Of a stretch of 64,000 nucleotides of DNA, positions 36,216 through 46,539 are shown in pieces (within the stretch, counting starts at the first letter, position 1; every line of letters starts with the position of its first letter). The notes under the pieces were generated by a model that was not told where the DNA came from, did no database searches, and worked only from the letters and a program-made list of their open reading frames with translations. Location: contig JAPVLO010000521.1 in the NCBI GenBank assembly GCA_027257055.1, positions 434,001-498,000 of the forward strand, in the 5' to 3' direction. This DNA is from Cephalopachus bancanus (lineage: Eukaryota; Chordata; Mammalia; Primates; Tarsiidae). The position numbers and the translations under genes are program-made.

Positions 36216-37441
36216 CAATATTATTGTAAACCTGTGACTGAGATGCCTGTTTTAACTTTAAAATGACTTCAGCCATGAGAATTCAGCCTTTGTAGAAAAC
36301 TAATATGAACTAGCTGTCCACAGGTGGGATTACAGTAAAAGGCTGGTCAGTTGAATTATTGGTGAAACATTGCTAAATGCATCTTGGCAAACTACAGTGC
36401 AAGTGAGCTGCCCACTAAGGGCAAGAAACACTGAGCAGTTTAAAGGCACTGCTTTGCCGGTTCTGTAGGTCAGCGGATGAAAGCCTATAAAAAGGGGATG
36501 GCTTTAGGGGGCGCTGGGCAACACAATGAATCACAATACACAGACACCAGTATTCTTCTTTCTTACAAAATACATCTATATGGTAGGCTCCTGAAACACT
36601 GGCTGAAAGCATGCAAAATTCTCCGGACACAGGAACACAGATGTTAAAGTAGAGTACCACTGCTACAATGTTTCACATCTCTGGATCTTTCCTAGATAAC
36701 TCTCACTACTGGGTATATTACTGTAGAGATTCCAGGATGAGTGACTGTCCCACACCAAGTGGAGGCAGCTTGCAGGCCTTGGAAGTGGAAAAAAATCTGT
36801 CACATGTTCCAGTTTATCTACATAGATATCTTCTACACTTCTTCCAAGTAACACTCTCATGGAAAAACAACCTGCAAACTTGGGATCAACCTTTGCTAGT
36901 ATGATGAATATGAAGAACTCTAGCTTTCTCACTAAAGCTTGGAGAGGCTGAATCGCTTATGTGGAGCCACACACAGCAGGGAACAAGTTCCATTTTCCAG
37001 ATGCATGGGCCAGTGTTCTTCCTTGGGGTCACATTTAGAAACTGAAACTTAAGGTTATCTCAATTGGTGTCTAATGCCTGTATCAGAAGTATTTTGGTAC
37101 TAAAGATGGCTTTGTGCTTTCTTGATGTAAAAAAGGCCCATAAATACAAACAAACTTGTAAAATCTTTAGGCAGTTTCATTTAATAATAATAACTAATGG
37201 CCATTAGACCAGGCAAAAATCTATGAGTCAAATGACTCAGAATGTTTCTTTGAAATGTAAATGTAAGATAACTAATGAAAATGCCAACAATGCTTCTGCT
37301 AAGGCCAGTTATGATACTAAAAACTAACAGAAACTTTAATAAGGAAAGACTTGAGTAGGAATTCAGTTACTTAAAAAAAGAATCATCTTTGCTTGAACTA
37401 TAGGCTGTTCACTTACAATTATCAGCATTTCAGAAATAAAA
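36216..37441. other. Intronic sequence, nothing recognised
   Basis: AT-rich, no family named. Confidence 0.35.
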
Positions 37442-37453
37442 AAAAAAATCCAA

Positions 37454-37750
37454 GGCCACATGCAGTGGCTCGTGCCTATAATCCCAGAATTTTGGGAGGC
37501 TGAGAAGGGAGAACTGTTTGAGCCCAGTAGTTCGAGACCAGCCTGGATAACAGAACAAGACCTCATCTCTGCAAAAAAAATTTAAAAATTAGCCAGGCAT
37601 AGTGGTGCACATCTGTAGTCCCAGCTACTTGGGAGGCTGAGACAGAAAGATTACCTGAGCCCACGACATCAAGGAGGTGAGCCGTGACTGTGCCACTGCA
37701 CTCGAGCCTGGGTGACAGAGTGAGACCCCAATTCAAAAAAAAATTCAAGT
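37454..37750 (+). repeat. Alu, AluJ-like
   Basis: Starts 'ggccacatgcagtggctcgt'. The linker contains 'aaaaattagccaggcat', and the right arm ends 'gggtgacagagtgagacccc'. A perfect 12-bp target-site duplication 'aaaaaaatccaa' flanks it at 37442-37453 and 37751-37762. The right arm has lost part of the segment before 'gtgagccgtgactgtgccac'. Confidence 0.93.
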
Positions 37751-37889
37751 AAAAAAATCCAATATTTCAACACAAGGTTATAATATTTTAATTTTGGCTG
37801 AATGGTGGCTATATTGATGATTTTACCAGCTTTTAATAGATTTCTTTCCTTCCTTGTTATCACTATCAGTTCTAGCTTATACCTTGTAC

Positions 37890-38184
37890 TAGTGGTCCCC
37901 AATCTTTCTAGCATCAGGGACTGGCTTCATGGAAGACAATTTTTCCACAGATGGCAGGTGGAGGGCCTCATCAAGCATTAGAGTCTAATAAGGAAGGTGC
38001 AGCCTAGATCCCTCACGTGCGCAGTTCATCACAGGGTTCGTGCTCCTGTAAGAATTTAATGTCGCTGCTGATCTGATGGCAGATGGAACTCCCCTAGCCC
38101 GCCACTCATCTCCTGCTGTGCCCCGTGGTTCCTCACAGGCCACATATCAATACCAGTCCACAGCCCAGGGGTTGCGGACCCCTG
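37890..38184. mobile_element. MER1-like non-autonomous hAT-Charlie element
   Basis: The ends 'tagtggtccccaatctttct' and 'ggggttgcggacccctg' are imperfect inverted repeats of the MER1/Charlie 'caggggtcc' type. The interior ('ccctcacgtgcgcagttcat', 'ctcatctcctgctgtgcccc', 'gttcctcacaggccac') matches what I know of MER1. Flanking octamers 'ccttgtac' (37882-37889) and 'ccctatac' (38185-38192) agree at 6 of 8 positions, as an old 8-bp hAT duplication should. Confidence 0.8.
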
Positions 38185-38234
38185 CCCTATACCGCAGCAG
38201 ACAACAATGGTAACAGACAACAATACGGACTGTG

Positions 38235-38455
38235 GCGGTTATCAAAGGAGGCTCAGGCATTAGAAAGACCCAGGCTTGAGTCTCCACTAAGCTTCTCACC
38301 AGCTGTGTGACCTTGGGGAGTTTCCTCAATCACTCTGTACCTCAGATTCCTCATCCGAAAATGGAAATGATAAAAGTTTTACCTTGTGAAACTGTTGTGA
38401 GGAAAAATAAGAATAATATTTTAAAAGCTCTTGGCACAGTACCTGGCAGACAGAC
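38235..38455 (+). repeat. MIR SINE
   Basis: 'cccaggcttgagtctccact', 'accagctgtgtgaccttggg', 'cctcagattcctcatccgaa', 'actgttgtgaggaaaaataa', 'ggcacagtacctggcagaca' gives the full MIR order. Confidence 0.85.
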
Positions 38456-38699
38456 ATATATTCATGTAACATAGAGTCACAGCACCTTATATTGGCTCTC
38501 TCGTTATGGCAGTATGGTGTGGTAGTGGTCAAGAAAAGGATATAGAAACACATTCAGTTTTCCTCAAGTAACAGTGATAATAGCAACAAATATTTGTAAG
38601 ATGAATTATGACTAGATTACAAAAAATATAAGGAGTTATACCGAGGCCTTGAATTCTGGCTTTAAGTGACTGCTGCCTGTGTTTTAAGAACTCTTTGTT

Positions 38700-39169
38700 G
38701 ACCGGGCTCGGTGGCTCAACCTGTAGTCCCAGCACTTTGGGAGGCTAACACGAGTGGATTGCCTGAGCCCACGGGTTCGAAACCAGCCCAGGGAATTTGG
38801 CGAGACCTCATCTCTACAATAAATCAAAAAATTAGCCAGGCGTGGTAGCACATGCCTGTAGTTCCAGCTACTTGGAAGGCTGAGGTGGAAGGATCGCCGG
38901 AGCCCAGCAGGCCGGGAGTGGCCACTGCACTCCAGTCTGGGTGACATAGTGAGACTCCAACTCAAAAAAATAAAATAAAAAAATAAAATAAAAAATTAGC
39001 CAGGCGTGATAGTGCATGCCTGTAGTTCCAGCTACTTGAAAGGTTGAGGCGGAAGGATAGCTGGAGTCCAGCAGGTCAAGGATGCTGGGGTGACCATGAG
39101 TGTGCCACTGCACTCCAGCCTGGACGACAGAGTGACACTCCAACTCAAAACAAAACAAAACAAAACAAA
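38700..39169 (+). repeat. Three-arm Alu (left-right-right)
   Basis: A left arm (38700 to about 38835) and right arm (to about 38965, ending 'gactccaactcaaaa') are followed by an (AAAT/AAAAT) spacer. A second right arm then starts 'aaaaattagccaggcgtgat' and ends 'gacactccaactcaaaac' with an (AAAAC)n tail. A target-site duplication 'aactctttgtt' / 'aactccttgtt' (38689-38699, 39170-39180) encloses all three arms. The two right arms differ in type: the first has 'ggccgggagtggccac', the second the older 'tgaccatgagtgtgccac'. Confidence 0.9.
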
Positions 39170-39180
39170 AACTCCTTGTT

Positions 39181-40437
39181 AATCACTTACCCTGGTGACA
39201 GCTAGGCAACCTAAGCGTGTTGCAGACCTGTTGTCTATCAGGTGAATATACCTAGTGTTGCCACCTATGTAAGATGCAGTAACCTCTACAATGGCAGAAA
39301 ACTCCAGGTACGCGCAACCAACATCAAGCCAACAAAGATGTACCCAGCGCCCCTATGTACAAGGTATGACCACAACCAGAATGTGCAGTGCAGCTTAATT
39401 AAATCCCTGACCTGGTAAGCCAAGTGAAAATTATATGTAAATTTGAAGAAACAGCAGGCCAGTTTATCATTTATGTTTACTTATTTTAATTGCTCAGAAC
39501 AACTTTTATCTGTCTACATAACCAGTAGGGTTTATGCTTAAATCAAAATGAGTGTGTCAAACTGGCCATCAAACTTTCTTACTTATAAGGGGCTTTCACT
39601 CACACTTGCTAGTTATAAACCTTAGTTCATTGCTAACCATACCTCAAGAAATAAATGAGAACCATGACCCACTGGGTAGATTTAATTAATATATTATCTT
39701 ACATATAATCTTCCCCTTTAATATTCCTGATAATAAAGAGAGGTTTTTACTTAAGTTTGGGAATCTACCATCTGTGGTTTGTTGAACACTTTCTTTCTCA
39801 TAATTCTTAGTTCTTTAACTGGATTCTGTCCCAGCAGCAACATATGAAGAAGAGAAATGACCCGCCTAAACTATCTTTTGTATAAACAAAAACAGAGCAG
39901 AAGTAAATGGAGATTAGAGCCCAGGCAGAACTGCAACATTTCGTTTCCAAATATGAGTATGTGGAGACATTCAGGACAATCACTAAGGATGATTCAGAAA
40001 CATCATGTGGTTACTCTCATGAGGACAACCCTGGGCAGCAACATAGGAAATTCTGGCTCACACATGACAGTCATAGATTGTTTTTGTTTATAGAACTTTT
40101 GTAGGAAAGAAGAAAAAGATATGAGCTAGACTTAATAAAATTTAAGAAAATAAGTAACAGAAAAAAGTCATAAGCTAGTGCTTTGAAAATATGAGAAAAA
40201 TAAAAGATATCCAAGACTAAAAGGGAACAAAGAAAATTAGAGACAAAAATATACAATACTAGGAAGAGAATAGGTGACATAATTACAGATGTGAATGATT
40301 AAGAAATATAAGTGTACAATTTTGTCAATAAATACAGAGCAGAGGGAAGATTTTCTAACAAAATATAAAATTACCAAAATTTACCAAGGTAATTTACCAA
40401 GGTAGAAAACAAGAACAGGTGATTATATGCATGAATA
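39181..40437. other. Intronic sequence, nothing recognised
   Basis: AT-rich with A-rich stretches from 40090 to 40400. No family named. Confidence 0.35.
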
Positions 40438-40439
40438 TA

Positions 40440-40998
40440 CTGGGGGGACCTAAAAAAACCCAGAATTTATTTATTAAAAAATTGTTATTTATTCTTATAT
40501 GTTTAAACTTCAGCCACCTTCAAAGTACTCTCCGTTTGATGCAATACACTTATCAAGATGTTTTTTCCATTGCTCAGTACAGTTTTTGAACTCATCAATT
40601 TTTGGATGCCTTTTAGTGCTTCTGCTATTTTTTGCTCTGCCTCTTCCACATTGGCAAAATGTTTCCCTTTGAGGACTTTTCTGCATCTAGGGGAACAAAA
40701 AAATTAAAGTCACTCAGGACGAGACAAGGTAAGTAGGGAAGGTGGAACATGGAAGTCACGCCATTTTGGTCAAAAACTGCTGAATACTCAGCGTGGTGTG
40801 GGCAGATGCACTGTTATGGTGGAACCAGTCACCTGTTTGCCACAGCTTAGGAGTTTCGTCCACAATGCAGCCTCTCACAACAACTAACTGGTATACTGAT
40901 ACCAATGGGTTCCAAAAACACTTACCTAGAGGGGGAAGCCTGTACTGCAAGGAACTTTTCCTTCAAAAGATAATTCCAGGGTTTTTTTGGTCCCCTCA
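40440..40998 (-). mobile_element. Mariner transposon, internally shortened
   Basis: Tc1/mariner element flanked by TA (40438-40439 and 40999-41000). The ends are inverted repeats: 'ctggggggacctaaaaaaac' against the reverse complement of the right end, 'tgaggggaccaaaaaaaccc'. On the minus strand about half of a transposase remains. At 40950-40756 it reads 'WQTGDWFHHNSASAHTTLSI', which includes the family's second catalytic aspartate region but with Asn where DNA- or DSA-type motifs have Asp. Further on come a readable C-terminal helix region and a stop near 40510. The catalytic N-terminal half is gone: about 560 bp remain, against about 1.3 kb for a full element. The ends do not look like HSMAR1 or HSMAR2 as I remember them. 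Confidence 0.88.
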
Positions 40999-41000
40999 TA

Positions 41001-42019
41001 TAAAAATCTGTAGCACTCTTTTTGACCAACATCAAAGAATTATAAAACATAACTTTAAAAATAAATATAATTTATGAAAGCAATCAAAACCACAAATTAT
41101 CTAGATCTAAATGCTTTTCAAGATATAAAAGACCAAAAAAAAAAACAAGAAATATATCATCAAAAATCTGTGACATCAGAGTAGGGAAAGGTCATTTAAA
41201 CAAAAGACATAAAAGCTCACACCACCAAAAAAAAGAGGAAAAATGGAAGAGACAAATTTACCTGAACACGGGTAAAATTAAAAACTTTGAGACTTCTGAC
41301 TCCCACACGATGGCATGAGGAGTTCAACAAAATCCTCTCCCCAAAATGCAATTATTAAGCTGATGTCATCAAGTTTTAGTGAGAATGTGGAGAAACAGAA
41401 ACATCACTGGTAGGAGTATCAACTACTACAAATATCTTAGTGAACAGTTCAGTAAGTTGAAGACATTGGGAATGAACTTGCAACTTGCCAAGTGACTCCC
41501 CTCTTGGTGGCAGGTCTGGACAAAGTACTGCCCATGTGTCTGCTTTGCCCGATAGTACAGTGGTGTACTATCGGGCAGAGTCTCAGCAAAACAAGAGGCA
41601 AACAGATCTGGTAAACAGAAAGACAGTCAAAGAGGGACCCAAGTACTGCACGGACATTTGATATAAGGGAACAGTGGCAACCAAAGTCACTGAAAAAGGA
41701 TGAAAACCTGTTCAATAAAGGTTTGGGACACAACTGCTTCTCCAGGAAACAATACAGCTAGACCCCTTACCTCACACCACAGAGGTAACCGGTTACATCC
41801 TCAACTCCCTTTACCACAGTTCTTGCATGTCTCTCTTATTCATCAGTCCCCTTTTCTCATCAAGCTGAGATTCATCCATCACTTACTTCCTTTACACCTA
41901 CAAAACCCCTGCCCTCTCTGTCTTGATCATCAGACTCAACTATAACCCAATCTTCTGTCTCCACCGATGCAGTCAAGCAGCAAAATATTTACTAAAAACA
42001 CAGACTAGTGTCACTTTCA
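41001..42019. other. Intronic sequence with a perfect hairpin; possible L1M trace
   Basis: 41370-41450 ('agtgagaatgtggagaaaca', 'catcactggtaggagtatca') is reminiscent of an old L1 ORF2 3' region, too short to name. A perfect 13-bp inverted repeat lies at 41546-41577. 41760-42019 is pyrimidine-rich and may be the start of the following L2. Confidence 0.35.
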
Positions 42020-43077
42020 ATCTATGTCAACCTTCAAGTGGACTCTCAACACCATCCTAGCAATTCTGTTTCTTGTGCAAACTTTCTTCCCTTATCTACT
42101 CCCTTCAAACTCCCTTCCTACTACCCCATTACCTTATAGAGTACTGAAAACCAAAAACCATCAGATGGGCAGTCTTTCAATCTCCTCAAAAGTAGCCAGA
42201 CCTTTTTGCTTCCCATCCTTGACACCTCATGACCCCCATCTACACAGACAGTTCCATGCTGTGACACATTTCTTTCTGACTTTCTCAAGGACCTGTTTCT
42301 TCACTTAGACCTCTCTCTCCTCATTATAGATATCCCACCATGTTGATCATCTCCATCAGCATATGAACATGTTCTCCTATCACCTTCATTAAAAAGTAAA
42401 AAAGAAACATGGCCCTTGACCCCAAGCCATCCCCAGCCCACCCCTAGTTCTGCTGTTCCCCATTACTCACACCCTCTTGGAAGAGCTGCCACATGGAGTA
42501 CTCTATACTTCCTCATCTCCTGCTCACTGCTCAGCCCACTTCATGCTGGACTCTGTTCCCACTGCTCCATCAAATTCACTTTAGCCACCATAACCACCAG
42601 ACTGCAAGTGGTCAGATCTTTTAACCCTCATCTTACTTGGCCACTCAGCAGCATGTGACGATGCAAGCTACCCCCCTCTGCTCTGGGGACACACCTTTCA
42701 TCTTCCATGACATCAAACTGTATTGGTTCTCCCTGTTCTCTGGTCACTCCTTTTCAGTCTTCTTCTAAAGATTGAATTCTCCAGTACCTACTCGTAAATC
42801 TTCTGCCCCTCTCTGCACTGCTGAGTTCCTGACTGCTGTATCCAATTGAACTGTATCAACTCTTTTGCTCATATCTCACTGGCACCTCAAACTAAACAGG
42901 TCCCAAACCCAACTCTTGAGTTTCTCCCTAAAGCGGCTCTACTCTATTGCCTTTGCTTCAGTGAATGGCATCATTGCCCACCAATTACAGTCAACTAATT
43001 ATCCCTCTAAGAAAGTCCTGTTGTTCTTCCTCAAAAATATGTTCACTTCTCTGCATTTCCACTGCCACCACCCTCGT
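42020..43077 (+). repeat. L2 LINE, first part (split by an LTR)
   Basis: The order follows L2 ORF2 into the 3' part: 'gaccaccagactgcaagtgg'-like RT segment, 'ctcatcttacttggccactc', 'agcagcatgtgacgatgc', 'ctcctttt cagtcttc', then 'ctcactggcacctcaaacta', 'cttcagtgaatggcatcatt' and finally 'ccactgccaccaccctcgt'. It continues after the LTR at 43787. All frames are broken. Confidence 0.75.
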
Positions 43078-43114
43078 TGCATTAGTCAGGGTTCTCCAGA
43101 GAAACAGAACAATA

Positions 43115-43155
<41 letters not shown>

Positions 43156-43176
43156 CTCCAGAGAAACAGAACAATA

Positions 43177-43221
<45 letters not shown>

Positions 43222-43259
43222 AGGGTTCTCCAGAGAAACAGAACAATGAGGGTGTGTGT

Positions 43260-43301
<42 letters not shown>

Positions 43302-43328
43302 AGGGTTCTCCAGAGAAACAAAACAATG

Positions 43329-43359
<31 letters not shown>

Positions 43360-43397
43360 CAGGGTTCTCCAGAGAAACAGAACAATGAGGGTGTGTG

Positions 43398-43433
<36 letters not shown>

Positions 43434-43786
43434 AGGGTTCTCCAGAGAAACAGAACAATAAGGTGTGTGTGTGTGTGTGCATGTGTGTGTGTGTGTGTAG
43501 ACAGGCTGGGGGCTCAGGAAAAAGCCAATGCCACAGTTCAAATCTGAAGGCTACCTGCTGGGAACTTCCTTTTACGTGGTTGGTTATTTTTTGGCTCTGT
43601 TCTGGCCATCTTGATTGGATGAGGCCCCTCCACATTATGGAGGTCAGTCTACTTTACACAAAGTCCAGAAATTCAAACATTAATCTCATCCAAAAACACC
43701 TTCACAGAAACACTCAGAATAATGTCTGACCACATACTCAGGCACCATGACCCAAGCCAAGTAAACACATAAAAGTAATCATCACA
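43078..43786 (-). mobile_element. MaLR solo LTR (MLT1-like), minus strand
   Basis: Read on the minus strand it begins TGTGATGATTACTTTTATGTG and ends at 'tgcattagtcagggttctcc' on the plus strand, the two ends of an MLT1-type MaLR LTR. A 5-bp flanking duplication, 'ctcgt' (43073-43077) and 'ctagt' (43787-43791), fits, and the interrupted L2 resumes exactly there. The 3' end of the LTR has been expanded into a minisatellite. No internal retroviral genes are present. Confidence 0.85.
43086..43498. repeat. Six-unit minisatellite of LTR end plus (GT)n
   Basis: The module 'agggttctccagagaaacag' + 'aacaataagg' or 'aacaatgaggg', followed by a (GT)n tract of about 20-45 bp, occurs six times (starting near 43087, 43153, 43221, 43301, 43359, 43433). 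Units 3 to 5 share the 'atgaggg' variant, while 1, 2 and 6 have 'ataagg'. The Val/Cys repeat reading frames across it are artefacts. Confidence 0.95.
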
Positions 43787-43947
43787 CTAGTCTAAACCCC
43801 ATCCCTGGTCTGAGCCAGCCTCCTAGCTGATCTTGCAGCTTCTATCCTTACCTTCCATATCAAAGCCAGAAGACTCTCTTTATTTGTAAATCTCTTCCTA
43901 AGCCCCCAACAGCATCCTACTGCACCTGTATTAAAACCAAGGCCCCA
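43787..43947 (+). repeat. L2 LINE, second part
   Basis: Resumes after the LTR with 'ctagtctaaaccccatccct', 'gagccagcctcctagctgat', 'aaagccagaagactctcttt' and 'taagcccccaacagcatcct'. This matches the L2 segment that should follow the break at 43077. Confidence 0.7.
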
Positions 43948-44232
43948 GCCGGGCTCGGTGGCTCAGCCTATAATCCCGCGCCTTTGGGAGGCTGAAGTGA
44001 GTGGATTGCTTGAGCCCACGGGTTCGAGACCCGCCTGGGCAGCGACACCTCATCTCTACAATAAATCAAAAAATCAGCCGGGCGTCGTAACGCATGCCTG
44101 TAATTCCGGCTACTCGGAAGGCTGAGGCGGAAGGATCGCCGGAGCCCAGCATGTCGAGGCTGCGGTGGCCGGGAGCGGCCACTGCACTCCAGTCTGGGCG
44201 ACAGAGTGAGACTCCAACTCAAAAAAAAAAAA
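43948..44232 (+). repeat. Alu, lineage-specific young type
   Basis: Near-consensus copy of the young type, still CpG-rich: 'gccgggctcggtggctcagc', 'gggttcgagacccgcctggg', 'caataaatcaaaaaatcagc', 'ggtggccgggagcggccac', 'ctccaactcaaaa'. The left arm has lost a few bases at 'gggcagcgacacctc'. A short 'aaccaag' repeat flanks it. The intact A and B box regions and low divergence suggest a recent insertion. Confidence 0.93.
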
Positions 44233-44920
44233 GAACCAAGCGGTAAAACACTTTCATCCAATTCTCAAACCATTTTAAGACCCCAACCATGAAAAAATTT
44301 AACAAAAATAAGAGCCTTGGTGCGAGCTGGCCAAGCAGCATAGAAAGGTCCTGTACTGTAGGTCTCAGTGTCTACACTGGGAAAAGAGAACAGGAAGAAC
44401 TAGAATCTTCCTACAGTAACATTCTAGAAAAACGGTATCATAACTGGGAGCAAATTATATACGCCTTAATTTTGACACAAAGGGAAGCAGACTTTCCTTT
44501 GAAAATCTCACACTAACTTAAAATCTTTTTCTACACTGAAAATCCCAATTCTTTATTAAAAGTGTGTTTCAAAAGTCGGAAACTTGACAAAATTTTAAAT
44601 AATACTTGCCATTTACTTATTTGGAATTAATTTATATGGATTTTTTAACCTATAAGTTGGTTGCGTATATACTGGTGGAGCTATTTTGCTGATTTAAATG
44701 ATGTAAGTCTGCTTTGGTATGTGTAATTATGTACTTAGTTGTCGCTTCTTCTCTTCTTCCTCTCCTACTGTCAGATTTCAGGGAAACTATTTTCCCTTCA
44801 CAAAATCTCTGCTATTTCTTTTGCATTCCCCTCCCCGCCAAGTTGCTTTTTCTTTTATCATGAAATTAGTACCCACTGCCACATTCAGGGCTCAGGCAAA
44901 ATAAATTAATCATTGTCAAA
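44233..44920. other. Intronic sequence, nothing recognised
   Basis: AT-rich, no family named. Confidence 0.35.
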
Positions 44921-45250
44921 TCAGATCATGGTTTAAAGTCTGGGAAGAGGCAGCATCAATGGACTGAGGTAACAGAGAAAATCAGTCTTCCTTCCAGCCC
45001 ACACTCCCATCTGGAAGTTTCTCACTCCCCTCTGACCTGGAGAAATGTCCCTCCCACCCTGGCAAGACAGAAGCTCAGATTATGGGTTAAAGTCAGGGAG
45101 GAGGTAGCATCAACGGATTGAGGTAACAGAGAAAATCAGCCTTCCTTCCAGCCCACACGCCCATCTGGAAGTTTCTCATTCCCCTCTGACCTGGGCAGGG
45201 ACACAAGGTCTCAAAATGTCCCTCCTACCCTGGGAAGACAGAAGTTCGGA
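44921..45250 (+). repeat. 154-bp tandem duplication
   Basis: Copy 1 starts 'tcagatcatggtttaaagtc' at 44921 and copy 2 'tcagattatgggttaaagtc' at 45075. Both continue through 'gaggtaacagagaaaatcag', 'cttccttccagcccacac', 'catctggaagtttctca' and 'cccctctgacctgg'. Copy 2 carries about 20 extra bases ('gcagggacacaaggtctcaa') before 'aatgtccctc'. The sequence duplicated is not one I can classify; an LTR is possible. Confidence 0.9.
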
Positions 45251-45587
45251 AAACTGGGACCAGCCCTTCTCAATCCAGGCCAATGACAGATTAACCCCAC
45301 AGAGAGTCAATGTGTAAATCTTCCCCCTCTGTCTCTGTGATTCCTGATTTAAAGCAATGGTGTCTGCCAGGCAGCACAGAATGACTGAAGAAGGAGGAAC
45401 CTGCTGAAGAGTCAGCTATCCATTCACTCTGCCTGACAGAGAAGACAGCAATGCAACTTTGTAAAATAAAGATTAATTTTCACGTATGATTTTCCCTTAG
45501 GTTTCCATTCTATGACATGAAAAAATAAGAAGGAAAGATGTAATATGATACCTAATGTCCCTGTAAGTAGGGATAATAATCGTGGTT
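45251..45587. other. Intronic sequence, nothing recognised
   Basis: May continue the unclassified element that contains the tandem duplication ('agagagtcaatgtgtaaatc', 'ccctctgtctctgtgattcc'). Not identified. Confidence 0.3.
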
Positions 45588-45785
45588 AGCATTTATTGAG
45601 CATTTACAACATGCCGGGTGCCACTCTTAAAGCTAAGAACTTTACACTTATTAACTCAGTATTCTAGCCTATGAGTTCAGTAATACTGTAACCTCCACTT
45701 GAGCAATGAGAAAACTGAGGGTTTCCACTTGGTCAAAGAAAAGGTGGGACTTCAATTCTGGGAATCTGACTTCAGAAGTTGTGTG
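45588..45785 (-). repeat. MIR SINE
   Basis: Reverse-orientation MIR: 'gcatttattgagcatttaca', 'acatgccgggtgccactctt', 'gagcaatgagaaaactgagg', 'ggtgggacttcaattctggg'. Confidence 0.75.
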
Positions 45786-46220
45786 TGCTGTCCATTCTAT
45801 CTAACCCTCACCAGCAACTCTAAAAAGGTGCTATGCTCAGAGGGCTTGTCTTGGTCACATGGCACTCAAAGGTTCGTTTGACATCAGACTCCGCCTTCCT
45901 CCTGTCTCCTATGTCAGGCTGCCTCCTTATCTCACAAATGTGGAAAGAGCAGAATCTGGCATGCAGGTCCACAGCTATAACACAGATAGATGTCTTCCAT
46001 AAGAAGAAAACAGCACACCATAAAATTCAAAGTTCAGGGAAAAATTAGAGTTCTTCTCCCAACTATTCAATTTTGCAAAATCACTACTGTTTTAGCAGGC
46101 TGACCAGTTTTCCAAGTGAGGATACATTTTTACTTACACTAAGTTTTAAACTGCTGAAAGTCATAAATGTAAATGTTGGCAGCTATTATTGACTTCTGTT
46201 TATTTTAACTTACAAAAACT

Positions 46221-46528
46221 GCCAGGCATGGTGGCTCATGCCTGTAATCCCAGCACTTTGTGAGGCTGAGGCAGGCAGAGTGCTCAAGCCCAGAAGTTCA
46301 AGACTAGCCTGGGCAATATGGCAAAACCTCATCTCTACAACAAATCAAAATATTAGCTGGGCGTGGTCATGCGCACCTGTACTACTGAGGATCACATAAG
46401 CCCAGAAAGTTGAGGCCGTCATGAGCCATGATGGTCGTGATCATGCCACTGCACTCTAGAGTAAGACTTGACACAGTAAAAAAAAAAAAAAAAAAACCAA
46501 TAGTAATGACAACAATGATTATTATTAT
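46221..46528 (+). repeat. Alu, old, with internal deletion
   Basis: Starts 'gccaggcatggtggctcatg'. The linker keeps 'caacaaatcaaaatattagc'. The right arm lacks the block between 'gcgcacctgt' and 'actactgagg', and a short segment before the tail is also lost. An 11-bp duplication 'ttacaaaaact' at 46210-46220 and 46529-46539 shows that the decayed A-rich tail runs to 46528. Confidence 0.88.
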
Positions 46529-46539
46529 TTACAAAAACT

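Noticed and set aside
40756..40950. Mariner transposase frame as a domesticated gene
   Set aside because: Only about 64 codons remain open, the other half of the transposase is missing and the inverted ends are in place, so it looks like a dead transposon.
41546..41577. Hairpin as a transcription terminator or microRNA
   Set aside because: The genome is eukaryotic, and the stem is much shorter than a microRNA precursor. It is kept only as a structural curiosity.
43086..43498. Regular repeat-spacer pattern resembling a CRISPR array
   Set aside because: The spacers are all (GT)n and the repeats are the end of an LTR in a primate genome.
42865..43729. Open frames with Val-Cys repeats
   Set aside because: Translation of (GT)n minisatellite; not a protein.
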